Shown here: positions 37,255-50,200 of the stretch, piece by piece
Numbering within the stretch: the first letter of the stretch is position 1
Layout: every line of letters begins with the position of its first letter
DNA from: Anthopleura xanthogrammica
Taxonomy: Eukaryota; Cnidaria; Anthozoa; Actiniaria; Actiniidae
Direction: 5' to 3'
DNA length: 64,000 nucleotides
Assembly: GCA_964019055.1 (NCBI GenBank)
Contig: OZ025206.1
Span: forward strand, 21,775,578 to 21,839,577
Notes under the pieces: generated by a model
Databases searched by the model: none
Seen by the model: only the letters and a program-made list of their open reading frames with translations
Told to the model about the DNA's origin: nothing
Made by a program: the position numbers and the translations under genes

Positions 37255-38016
37255 CACCACTTTCACATCCCTATTATGCTTTGCGTTTTTGTGGGGGCAA
37301 CAATAACGAAAATTATTATACATTTTACTCACTTTCTCGCTTCTTATTGGCCGATAGCTCTCAGCCAATCCCTGATATCGTTTGAACTAGACATGATAAA
37401 TGTATTATCTGTTATATTATCATGTCGAGTTCACTCAAGGTCACATTGAAAATGGAAATAAATCTTTATTCTTAGTTTACAAAATGTATAATATATAAAA
37501 CGATTATTGAATTCGGTTTTCACATGATATCGTAAATATCAAGACCTTATAATCAGCCATCTTATCCGCCTCAGCCTACGGCTTCGGCAGATAACACGGC
37601 CGTGGTCTTGATAATTTACGATATCATGTTCAACCTCATCCGATAATTGTTTATAATAACATATGCATGCAAATGAGATATTCTTTTCTTTTAATCAATT
37701 CTTTTTTTTTATTCGTTTGTTTATAAAAACACTCTACATTACTATCTTTTCTTTATTAAAAAAATAAATTACAAATATAATTCATTAAAAATCTATTTTT
37801 AAATCACAACAAACTTTACAAGTTTGATTCATCCACTAATCATTTACCAATATTGGTTTTTATGGCCACCAGATTGGTTGAATTTAACATAACATTTGAC
37901 AGTACTCTCTTCAAATAATTTTATCTGGGTTTTAAGGCTCTCTCGCCCAAGTGCTTGTCGGTCCCCTTACAACCGAAAAGCACTGGAACCCAAGCAACTG
38001 TTATTTCAACCAATAC

Positions 38017-38235
38017 TGAGAGCTTTCAAGTGTGACGTCAATCGTATGGAAAAACAACTTCCGGGTCCGGCCAAAACGAAAAGCAGTTCTATCCATGTTT
38101 CCTACTTTTTCATCATAAGAGAATTTGTTGTCTGAAGTTCTAATTATTTCAGGTGGAGGTTAAACATTTCCGCATTATTTTAGCGGCTTTTGTGAGATTG
38201 GACCCGGAAATACATCACAACTTAAAAGCTTTCTA
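38017..38235. mobile_element. MITE, CTTCCGGGTCC family, copy 2
   Basis: It shares GTATGGAAAAACAACTTCCG, TTCTAATTATTTCAGGTGGA and TTGGACCCGGAAATAC with 19201-19430. The outer ends GAGAGCTTTCAAG and the complement of CTTAAAAGCTTTC are inverted. Confidence 0.7.
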
Positions 38236-38600
38236 GACTGACTTTTATGTCTTTTTATTTAATTCCATTTTCAATGATTACCCCTTTGTTCATTTGACCC
38301 TAGAATTCTAAGTTTTAATATAAATAAACTGGTTCGTATCAACCTTACCCATATTACTTGAGTGACCATATAAGAATGGCTTTAGACCAAGTTTGGACTT
38401 GATGTTTTCAAACATTGATATTATTATTATTTTCAAGTTCAACCTCAACCTTTAACCATTGTTTCATGGATATCAAGTGATTTCGATAAAACCAGGCCTA
38501 TCAAGGAATGATCTAAACTGGCAACAAATTATTCAAAATCTGAGACACGATTTTTTTTTTCATCTTCCTATTTTCTCATTTATCCCTAAATAACTCGTAG

Positions 38601-38745
38601 TAGAGTACAAACACTAAAAGTGTGCAACATAAATACCACTAAATACTGGTAAATTATGCTAATTCTATTGTTCTCTATTGTTTAATCAACACTATTTAGT
38701 GGTAAATAGTGCAAAGTATTGCACACTTTTAGTGTTTGTACTCTA
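38601..38745. mobile_element. 145-bp MITE, TAGAGTGCAAA family, copy 3
   Basis: The ends TAGAGTACAAACACTAAAAG and CTTTTAGTGTTTGTACTCTA are perfect inverted repeats, extending through TGTGCAA. Length equals that of copy 1. The centre (CTATTGTTTAAT) also resembles the complement of the copy 1 centre. Confidence 0.8.
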
Positions 38746-39612
38746 GCGTAAGCAATCAGAATGCAGGGTTTGTAGTAACTAATTATTTTTCATAATTTCT
38801 CTAATCTTTTGATAGAACCATATTCTTGTACACTATACAACTCTAATTCTTCTGTCAGAAATATATTTACATTGGGTAAACGACTACCCTCCTCCCACCC
38901 TTTCTTGCCTTAACAAAATTCGCCATTCTGAAGTTTCAAGAAAGGCTGGTAAGGATTACGTTGTGCTAAGGACTAGGGGTGTACTGGAACGTAAGATAAC
39001 ATGGCTTTTTTTCATATATGAGTGGGCAATAAACGAATCTTTGTTTACAATATTTTGCTCATTAGCATACGGTTTTAAGTCGAGAAAATTACAAACCGAA
39101 CACAAAACTTAAAATACTATATAAGTAATATATAAGTAATTTACGAAATTTGTAGCTCTTTGCATGCCGGCAATAGTTTCCGAGAAATTAGCTTTCAAAT
39201 TACTGGGTGACAAAAACACTAAAGAGCCCATAGGCATTCTCTGTAAAATTTAGAGATTTTTAAACCACTTCACGCAAACTCTATTTCATGTGGCAAGCTC
39301 AAATTTTTAAAATAAGCTAATTTTATCATGCTCTTTCGATATTCAGAGCGGATTTGGTGTAAATTTGGCTAAAAAGTAAAAATCCTATGCTAATGAAGCA
39401 AAAGGTAAACATTGACGTCAGCAAAGATCTGTCTATACAGTACGAGACAAACAAAACCATCGACAAAGGCTCCTTCCAATAACCAACTGCCGTTAGCAAT
39501 CAACCATCTCTCCTACTCAGCTCTCTCCGAGTTCTTCTTCGAGTACCCGGGTCCAAGTTTTTTCTCCTCCCAATCTTTTCTTCTGATAGAAACAGCTCAA
39601 TGTTATTCAGCT

Positions 39613-41228
39613 CTAGGCACTGCTCTCGTTGTAAGCTCTCTGATCATCCTTATTTTCTGTTTCATCGTCAGGAATAAGAGGCGATTCTTCTGCAGCGTCC
39701 ATGGCACACATGAACGACATGGGTCTCATTGATCCCATCCTTGGTTTTGCCGCAAACTCGGGCGGTGGCTTAATCAAATTATCCTGTTTAATATCAATTG
39801 GGAAAGCGTCTCTTTCTTCCTCCTCGATATCCGGACTACGACTTTGTGGTGAGTTTTCGCCTTCAAATATTTTACGTAACGAAGCGATGTTATTGGAACA
39901 TGGGCGGTCTTTGCTCGAGGAACCAGACATCAACGAATATGGCTTACTCATTCTGGGTACTTTGGGCGACTTTGGCACTAATTTGGGAGATTCTGGCAAT
40001 TTAATTTTGTTGGAATCTTCTTTGTTCGTACTTACATTTGGACAACATTTTTCGGTATTTGAAGTATTGTTTATCAAATTTCCATTACTTGGCTGCTTCG
40101 CATTTTCACTCTCTCTAGTCAATAATGATGACTTTTCTACAGATTTCGCATCGGTGTCTTTATTTTCACTTTTTCCACTTTTGTTACTTTTAGGTCCTGC
40201 GCGGTCATCGTTGGTCCGTGAAGACTGGATATTGTCTACCGCCTTATTCTCTCGGTTCATTGGAGCAGCACTGCTTGCCGTGTCTCGGGTATTATCACTG
40301 ATAGAGTTTTTATCCTTGTCCTTTGCATCCGTGGTTAACTTCTTCGGTGAAGATGTCAGTACACTAGACTGTGTTCTTTGCGTCTCCGCGGTAGATCCAG
40401 ATGTTGACAACACTGTGGAATCATGTTGGTGATCATCTAATGTCGGTGTACTACACTCTCTCGCTGGGGCTGTTTCGGATTCATTTACCACTAAGGAGCT
40501 TTTCCCATGGTTAGGTCCGTTTGCTCTCGAACTGCCCAGGCTTTTTGCGTTGTCCATGGACATTGTCTTTGGTGTCTGATCGTCTTGTACTTTACTGGAC
40601 CTATTCCCCGGTGAACTACATAAATCGGTTGCATTGTTTGAGGTTACGAATTTTCCATTACCGTTTTTTACTGGGCTGCGGTTTGCATTCACTGGCGAAG
40701 TAGCCGAGCCTCTGGGGTTATTAGACAGGGATTTTGTTTTATTCTCATATGTCGCTGAAGAAGGCATCCCACACGTGGATGTCGGCCATGATAAACGTGT
40801 CTGTTCCGTATCTTTGGTATTTTTGGCACCAAGAGGAGATGAGGTTCTCAATGGACCTTCATCTTGGAGTCCCCCATCGTCCAAATCGATGTAGGATTTA
40901 AAACTCTTAGACGCTGGTTTGATTTTCATGACTTTTCTCTTGAGTTTCACACTAGCAGATTTCTTCAACATGGATTCAGCGGATGATGCAAAGCTCTTGA
41001 GTAGTTCGTTTCCCGTGGTTGAGACCATATGACGCTTCTTGAGTTCACTCCGGTCAGGTAAGGATGTTCTTCGGGGTTGTTTTTCGTCCAGTTCCTGCTT
41101 GTATTTAATAAGGCTGTCCTTGACTTTGGGCGAGTCCTTGGAGAAGGAGCTCGTTAGCTCTGTAGTGTAGAGATAAGAGTTGTGAAGACTTCGAGGTGGA
41201 CCGAGGATATCAAGATCAGTTACAGTGC
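39613..41228 (-). other. Large terminal exon of the PH-PDZ gene
   Basis: This 1.6-kb exon encodes 538 residues with no fold. It is rich in Ser, Lys, Asn and Asp, with a basic patch (LKRKVMKIKPASKSFKSY) and repeated SP/TP sites. It ends in NESSA, which is not a convincing PDZ-binding end. A 243-codon frame on the opposite strand is its shadow. Confidence 0.8.
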
Positions 41229-44200
41229 CTGAAACAAACGTAAAAATAGTAGATACTATGGAATCCAAAGGAAACAAAAACACTTAAATATCTGTAATTC
41301 TAATCTTAGAGGACTGGTAGTTCACTTTCAGGCTCTTAGGCAGGCATCTAAAACGGTTTATCAAAAAGAAAAGAAAAACCAAATCAAAGTGGCGAAACCA
41401 CGGGGGGTGGGGAGACACTAACCGTTTCGCTACACTACTCCCTTTTTAGCAAACAACGGTTACCGAAAATCGCAAATACCCGAAAAGTCGGGGGGTCGAG
41501 TTCCTCCGCATTTTTCCGCTGAAGGCGATATGGGAACATACAATGGATAACTTACTGTTGTGCGTTACAAGTTCGTGTTCTTTTTGGCTTAGTTTGTTGA
41601 ACTCATCCTCCTTTTCCTCTAGTTCACTCTGAAAAAAATCACATTGCAGAATATTATTACATAAAGTTATCCTTTTTGAAAGCAGTTTATATCCTCAGCA
41701 GCATTGATGAACCATTACAAGCAGATTCTTATGGAAGGGAATTACCTTTAAGACTTTGATCTTCGTATTGAGATGCATTCTTCTGATTGCGTCAACGAAA
41801 ACAACAACCATTCTGAAAGAGAACAACGGAGAAAAAAGAGAAAGTCAACGGAGAAATATAGTCGTCTCTCGTTACCTCGGACACCCTCGGGGCCGTCACT
41901 GGGTGTCCGTAATAGCGAGCGTCCACAATAACGAGAATTACGGTCATTTCTTTGTCGGTATTTTTTGCTGGAGATTTCGTTCCTGTCCGTGCGTAATAGG
42001 GAAGTGTCCGTAAATAAATCCATATTCAGTGTCAGCGAGGCGAGAGTTGACTGTATTCGAAATATGCGTAGATTGACTGAACAAGTGTGTGCACGCTTGT
42101 GGTTATGGTGATGATTATTGCTGTGGGGGCCATGGAGGTAGAGGTGGAGGAGATAGGTGGTACCAAAGGTGGAGATAGTAGTGATGTAGGGAGTGGAGGT
42201 GATGCTATTGCAGGAGTAGGTCGAGGTGGTGATGATGATGGAGAATATGGAGGAGGAGGTGGATGGAGTACAACATGAAGATGGGGTGTATGTTTTTTTT
42301 TACTTCATGCCTATATCAATGGTCATAGTAAGGTTAGATGCTATATACATCCATGGATTGGCAAAATTCATTAGTGTTATGATGAGGCAACAGGAATATA
42401 CAATCAAAATCCAGCATTTCTGAGAAGGATACATATTTTGCATTTTTCTCTTACCTGACTATAGCTGGTGCCTTTTGGAGCAGCTCGACTATGGTTTTGT
42501 GATCCGCCTCCTCGGTATTTTGGTTTTCAATGACAATAATAATATCACCTAATAATTGAATAAATATTCACTATAAAAAAACCTTGAAAATAACAATTAA
42601 AGGACAATATATCATTAGTAAAGTCATAGCACAACCTACAAAGATGAAACACTATATAAAATCATAAACTTCAGAGTAAAAACAAGAGTAATTACAAATT
42701 ATGTAAATAAGCACTACTAAAGGAATAAATGTCCTGGGATAGCTATAGACCCCTTGCAGCACGTCGGAATGGAGCTCAATTTGTAGGACAAAACAATAGG
42801 TTCTCAGGAGATTAGAATTTTTTTTTTTTTTTTTTTCCAAATTGAGCATCTCTGACGTCTCGTGCAAGGGGTCTATAAAGTAGAAAGCTAAAAACGACGA
42901 CAACAAATCAATGATGACAATCATCAGTTGCATACAATGACAAAGATAACATCACGATCATAATCATGGATGCCATGTATACAGCTATTTTATGAAAGGT
43001 TTGTGAAGGTTTTGTTGCTTATCGTATGCTGCATACCAAGCCCGAAATGCTGTATGGGTGATGTGAATTCAATCAGCGTAAGGTCACAACAACATGGGAT
43101 TTTTCCAAACTTTGTCTGCAGGTTTTTCCAGCATATTTTCTTTTTTGCTGACAACATTTACATATGAATATAATAGATTTCAAGCTTGGTAAGCAACATG
43201 CAGCATGCAACAAAACCTTCACCAACCTTTTTTGAAATAGCTGTATATATTCTGAAATATTTGTTGACTTACCAGGTCTCATCCCAGCCATATAGGCCGG
43301 CCCATCCTCTTCCACAGATAGAACAAACGTCATATACTCCACCTCTCCGTCCTGCTGGACAATGCCGTACGTCTGAGGGAACAAAGAAAAACTAGTTTAA
43401 ATCAATGACAACATTATGGCTGAAACCGAGCCTAATCTTGATTTTCCTGTAGAAAAATGTTTCCTGATTGGGTATCATTACCTGCAATGTGAACCCGAAG
43501 CCTCCATCCTCGCTTCGTTCCAATTGGATCGTTCTTCGCTGGTTGAGAGGAGGGGCATTTTCCGGAGTTCTGGGATGAAATAAAACAGTATTGTTTTATC
43601 ATTATCTCTACGCTAATACCAATATGATAATTTCCTGCACGGAGTTGGCTCAGAGTCTGTTTAGCATAAGCATGTTTTGCATGAGGATATATCAACACTA
43701 AAAGAGCAGAGGATAACGACCACAACGATGTGAAATTAAGCAGACACCATCCAGGCTTGGATGAGCACAGTAATAGTCATTCCATCCCCTTCATTAAAGA
43801 TTTAAGAGCAAGGGCGCAAGGCTTAAGGTTAAGAGGAAGATTCGATCATTTTGCTCTCCAAATTGAACTGTATGGGGAATATGCTGCAAGATTTTATGAC
43901 CTGTCTCATGTTTTGAAATCACGGTCTACTTTCCTTCCCTTTCAATCCCATTTCCCTTTCTCCCATCCTTAATAAGAGTCATTTCGTTACAGGTTATTAC
44001 TGTTATACCTGAATCCTCCCATACTCTTCAAAGTCATACAGGTTTTACTTCGAGTTACGTTTGAAGAGGAATAGTCCCGGAGGAGTTCATCAGTTGTAGC
44101 AGTACGAAGATTGGTATTCTTTGAGCTGAGACGTTAAATATTAATACGGTGTCAGATATTAGAAGAATGACATGGGTGAAAATAGAAGATAATTATTAAT

Positions 44201-47200
44201 GTGATTAATAAAGAACAATGGAAGACGAGAAGAGTTTATTTCTAACGAAATCAACAGCTGTTGCGATGCCAAGATTCTTATTCATGGTTCTGACTTAGAC
44301 AATAGCGAACCAATCACTGTTGCAGCAGTTTTCCCCGTGGAATTAAAATATTGCGTGAACAACTACAAAGTATGTTTTAATTAAAGCGCACTATAAGGAT
44401 AACAAGGCAATTTTATTTTATTTTCGCAGGACAGTAAATAATTGAAACAATTTATAATCAATTTTCCGCGATCAGAGTTTAAAATTCTGAGATATTTTAG
44501 CTAAATTGTTGAGCTTGTGGGACATAGCAACGGTAACTAAGGGGGTCAGAACCATGAATTCTTTAGACTGAGGACCCATGTTTACATGAAGGTAGGTTTG
44601 CCCTGTTGCTGTCCTGGTTCTCAGGTGTTCCTACAACCGCAAAGCCTGACACGGTAAATTTCAATTCGATCTGTGAATTAGCCATGCCCTGACTTAGATC
44701 AGCTCAGAGGTTGTTTCAGGGTTCCATCTGTAAGTTAGCCGTGCCCTGACTTAGATCAGCTCAAAAGTTATTTCAGAGGATCGATAAAATGTGTAGTCTT
44801 TTGTAGGCTTTAAAAGTAGAAATACTAAAACGTAAACACTGAAGTAGCAACGCGTACAAGGAAATCTTAAATATAGGTCGAACAGTGATCTCAGTGTGAG
44901 ATGCAGGTGACTCCAAATCTAGGTGCACAATGTAATTTTGAATAAAATAAAAATTTCTTTTGGATTTTCAGGTAGTTTTGGGCACAAAATTATCAAAAAA
45001 GGAAACATTAAACAATATTTGAAGTTTAGTATTTTCTCCATCATCACCTTCAATCTTGCCCAGTCATTGAGTAAGAATAACGAAAAAGCAAAGTATTTAC
45101 TATACTGTATTCATAATAGGCTTTTCTACCAATTAGATAATAAATAATTCTCCAATTTCCCCGACCACAGAAGATAATCAATAAACGAACGGTAAAATAG
45201 TTATTAGGGTCGCGAGAAATGAACATTTTGTCAGATTTCTTCAGCGTAAAACAAACCAATATCCTTTAGTAAACAGATTCAGATTATAACGGATACGATT
45301 GGTTTGTTTTACGCTGAAGAAATCTGACAAAATGTTGATTTCTCGCGATTCTAATAACTATTTTACCGTTCGTTTATTGACACAAGAAAAAGTAATTTGA
45401 GGACATAACGTGATGTTGCTTATTTTGATCCATTTGTTTTGATAAAACTATAATCGCAAGGTAATTCAAATTTGGAACAGCGGGAAAAAATTATCTCGTG
45501 TCACGATTGAAAAGAGTATGTTTAGATAAGAATACACTTGTTGGAGAGCTGGTTTATATAATTTTATTTCAAGGAAAAATTTAAAAATATCAAAAACTAA
45601 AAATGAATTTAGGGATTAAACTAAAAGAGAATGAAGGAAAAAGATGTATTTTAACAATAGGAAAATAGTGAAGGAACTTCGTGTTATGATAAATAAATTA
45701 TGGAGCGTATAGTAAAACACGAGTTCAGTGGAAAATGTTCGATTAAATATTAGACAAAAGATCAGCTTAAAGTAAAGATTTAGGGAATTATTACCTTATT
45801 CCAAAGCTGGTGCTCTTCCTCGGGACGAAAGCTGAATAAGGACGAACAGTAGCTGTTGATAAACAATGGAAGCAAGATAGCTGCATTAGTCGTCCGCTTG
45901 GGTGAACTGTTAGCCCCGCTTGGTCTTCTACCACCAACACTTCGCTCATCGTCTATCGATTCTATACTTGAAATCCTCAAATCTTTTAACTGTTTTGTTT
46001 TCACCGAAAAGGGTAAACACGGCTAAATTTTAAATAGGGTTTCCGTGGGTGCATTTACAGGAAAAAAGGTTAACAATACAGAAATGTTTACTATCGGTGT
46101 GACATTTGACTGACAAATTACTCCTAAGTGCTCAACACTCAAAGATCGACATTGAAATCTAAATTTTTCACAAGCCGAAATATGAAATAATTCTTCGATT
46201 TACGCGAAAGAAAAAAAATCTTATGACTTAATTTTGAATCGTAAACCAAAATCAATGACCAAACGAAACCAAAACTAATAAATAGCAAAGAAAGTAAATA
46301 GAAAATTCATATAAATAAAATACGAGGTACAAATTAAACCTTGTTAGGAAAAACCATCGATTATGAGCGGGCAGAGCCATAATATTTTATCTACTTAATG
46401 AAAATGTTCACATTGTCGCCATATTCCTCAGTAATTGAATAATTTATCATCCAAAGTAATATAAAAGTGAATGAAGGATATCGTGTCAAAATGAAGAGGC
46501 GCTTTTCATGGATATATAAGTGACGAAGTACTTTTATGAAAACGTCGTAGTTCCGTCAAAGACCCCTGATTGGCTAGTTTTGGGTTTGGTGCGTTTTGAT
46601 TGGTTCAGGCCGAAAGCCATTTGATAGTCGCAGGAATTCTTGATTGTAGGAAAATTTTTTTTAATCCTTAATTTTCTTGCTTTGTTATACGTGCTTCTAT
46701 TTCAATTTTTACTTCTTTTTTTTTTATTTCCTTGAAGCCTTAGAATCTCAACGGTTAAAACCAAACAAACGAAATAAAACAAAAAATAAAACAAAAAAAC
46801 AAAACCATTAAAAAAAACGTTGAAAACACAAAACCTTGCAACCTCGACGAGTATATACACCCTTTAAATGTTGCTGGTGCTGTTCTTAAAAGCAATGCAC
46901 TTCGACCGGAATTTCCGTGTAAAAAGGTCATTGTAAGCAAGCCTGTTCTAAAATTGTACCAAGTCAAGTGGATGTATATCCGTGGAAACTGATTAGCTTT
47001 CAAGACGCGGAAATAACAAATACGAACAAATATAAATTATTCAAGAAATCAAACAAGGGAAAAGGAAATGTTAATTCTAATAAATAAAGCAATTAAGTTT
47101 CTTTTGATAATAAAAACAATTCATTTTAGACTTTGAATTGTTTTTCGTTTCATAAAAGAAAAAAAATTCCGAGATTTAATAACCGTAAAATTAGGTTTCC

Positions 47201-50200
47201 ACACAAGAAATGAATAGAATAAGTTGACGTTTTAATAACACTTTAAAAAAATTACTTATCATTCATCTACCAACTACAGTATATAATTTCCGTACAGACT
47301 TCAGGCGACATTCGGGAGTTCCCTCAGTCAAAGCGTTTTAGTCAAGGGTGGCACAGCACGCTCACCACTGCATCAGTGCATGGGAGTTACTGGGGTTTAG
47401 GACTCGGCATCACATTTTAGTAGAGTTTGTTAGGTATCTCCCTTGATTTGAGATTTGTCTCCGGGTTCTCCGGCTTTCCTCCCCCACAAACCCTAACAAG
47501 CTAAATTCGAATTCGATCTGTGAATTAGCCGTGCCCTGACCTAGTTCAGCCACGAGGTTGTTCCAGGGTTCGATGTGTTAGTTAGCCGTGCCCTGACTTA
47601 GATCAGTCCAGAGGTTGTTCCAGGGTTCGATGTGTTAGTTAGCCGTGCCCTGACTTAGATTAGCCCAGAGGTTGTTTCAGGGTTCGATGTGTTAGTTAGC
47701 CGTGCCTTGACTTAGATTAGCCCAGAGGTTGTTTTAGGGTTCGATGTGTTAGTTAGCCGTGCCCTGACTTAGATCAGTCCAGAGGTTGTTTCAGGGTGTC
47801 GATAAAACTGGTGTTTAGTTTGGTTTGATTCACGTAGAATATACTGGCGAAGGAATGATATCATTCAAGAGAAAAAGGGAGGAAAGGAAAGGAAAGGGAA
47901 AGAGAACTAAGAAAGTGAGAGGAAACAAAAATTAAAACATTGGGGATATATCAACCTATTCTAAGGTCACAACGTGTAATGCCTAATAATTTACAATACC
48001 TTGGGATGTATCGTCTGCTGCAAATCTTTCGAATTCTTCATCGAGTTTTCTAGAGCATTTAAGGTAAGAAAAAACATCACATATATATATATATACTGTA
48101 CAAGGTTAGTCAAGCACCAAAGTAGAGGAGGAAATGGGTTTGTCGTTTCGTGACCTCACGTTTCTTTCGCTCTCCGCGAAGAATAAAAAACTATAGATGT
48201 TCAAAGAACCTGGATAAGGTTTTTGACCTGGTTTGAATGTTTAGACTCGTTTGTAATGTTGCGCTTGGTGATGAAATACTGAATACAGTTGCATTTACTT
48301 GTCCAGTCCTTTGATTCTTGGCAGACAAAAAAAAAAGAGGGAATACCATACCCGAAAGAAGGAAAGAAGAGGAAGCCTTCCCTTTAATGACCCAATGGAC
48401 CCTTCTCAAAATTATCTTGGATGTGAGGCTAACATGGCAATACAAAAGAAATGCCACAAATTCCATCGAGAAAAAGGGTGATTTCTTTTATGCTTCATGT
48501 TAGCCTCACATCCAAGATAATTTTGAGAAAGGTCAATTGACTTACCTTCTGGTCAGCTTTCCGCCTGTTGTAAAAAAAATACTGTCATCAGTACACTCGA
48601 TCATATAGACCCCTTTCGGCAATTCCCAGAGCAGCTTATCAAGGAATCAAGGGTGTGGTAGCAGCAGTGCCGCACTCCCCTCTCTCCCCCGCCGGGGAGT
48701 CGGGTTTCATTTCTAGACTCGGCACCACATGTGATTTGAGTTTGTTAGGTCCCTCTTCCTTGATTCGAAGGTTTTCTTACCTCCGCAAAGTGAATTCCAG
48801 AGTTTTGTTTTTAATTCTTAAAAGGTGAAAGTTCTATTGCTTTGTTATTATTTGAGTGGCGAATTTAAGGGTAAGTATCAGTGCCCCCCCCTATTTCCGC
48901 CATTGTATCTAATTTTGACCACCACGGGGAAATCCCCTAAATTTTCGAAATCCAGACCAGTATAAAATCTTATCACTGAAAACTAAAGGCAGTCCACACT
49001 GCTGCACTTACCTTTCTGCTCGTCTTCATCCTCGTCTGAAAGGTAAACAAGACATGATTAAAAACCAAACATTTTAAAAACTAAGGAGCAGAGGGAGCGC
49101 TCTATTTGCAGCAAAAAATATATCCATCTTGACTCTTATCTTCCAATAAGGAAAAGATAGGGGCAGCATGGTCGAGTGGTCAGACATCAAAACCGGTGGT
49201 GCCGGGTTCAAGTCCGCTGTGGCCACTAGCTGAGACTGTATTTGTCCCAATTTCGATTACTAGGTCAAATTTTGCCTCTCGACCATGCTTGTTTGCCTAC
49301 TTACCAGCTGGGTTTCTTAATAACACTTTACTTTGTAATTATTATTAGTTTATTTGAGTCTATTTATGTAAGAGCATTGAGATTTCGAATGTGATGCACT
49401 TAGAAGATTTTTTTTCCCTTTTTTTTGACATACGATGACCGCACAAACGGACGTATCATTTGGCACTTCGTTCATAGGGTTTCCATATGGCTAGAATGAC
49501 TTTTTATAAAATTTCTCACAAACTTTTTGTTGGGATTCAAATATTGCGTACAATGTATTATCGCTATTCTTCTTTCGACAAAAATGAAGGGAAGCAAGGC
49601 TGGTGTGTACTGCTAATGCTTCACTCCTTGCCCTGGGTTCCATCCCTTAACCTTGGTGCATCCCGACTTTAACTCTGGTCTACGATTCCTTGGAACCTCA
49701 TCACTTTAATGTGTTGCTGGATGCAGAATTGTTTGTAGGTGCGTGGATGCTCAGTCCCCGTAGCCAACGCGTTAGATGCCAGACCAAATTGCAATTTAGA
49801 AGTTAATTTTTACGAAGAGATCCCGAAAACCGGAGACCCCAAAGAAAAACCCTCGATGCACACGAGACTAATAACTGAACCCAAAATAAGGATGATAGGC
49901 GACGCATTACTAGCACACACTAACCGAGCTTCCCCCTGGGTGACTATGTTCCCTACCTTCAGAGCTCGACGAACCAACTATAAGGCTGATTCCTCTCTGG
50001 CGAAGTTTCTTTGTTACTAGAAAAGCGTAGTTCTTTGATCCAACTGCTGCTTCGCCTGAGGACAAAATCAGGAAAATCTTTTATTACTCATCCTTCGAGA
50101 CTCGAAAAGTAGAATTAACTAGAACTAGCAGCCACCAATAGACCTCTTTCGTGTAAAATTTTCCCATTTCAGACCATGTGACCAATCTTGAGAATTCAGT

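Larger units (their letters stand above)
36318..39612. other. Intergenic region between two convergent genes
   Basis: Hyccin (plus) and the PH-PDZ gene (minus) end toward each other here. No gene is seen. The region contains the TATAGACCCC MITE at 37106-37254, a hairpin at 37508-37640 built on ATGATATCGTAAAT(T)ATCAAGACC, a MITE at 38017-38235 and a MITE at 38601-38745. Both outer parts should hold 3'UTRs. Confidence 0.6.

Noticed and set aside
39701..40432. 243-codon open frame on the plus strand
   Set aside because: It lies exactly opposite the large PH-PDZ terminal exon, whose frame is longer and joins upstream exons in phase.
42087..42278. Gly/Val-rich 63-codon frame
   Set aside because: It is produced by a GGT/GGA repeat tract inside an intron.
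49154..49240. Functional tRNA gene
   Set aside because: A and B boxes are good but the acceptor stem does not pair and a SINE-like body follows, so I call it a tRNA-derived repeat.
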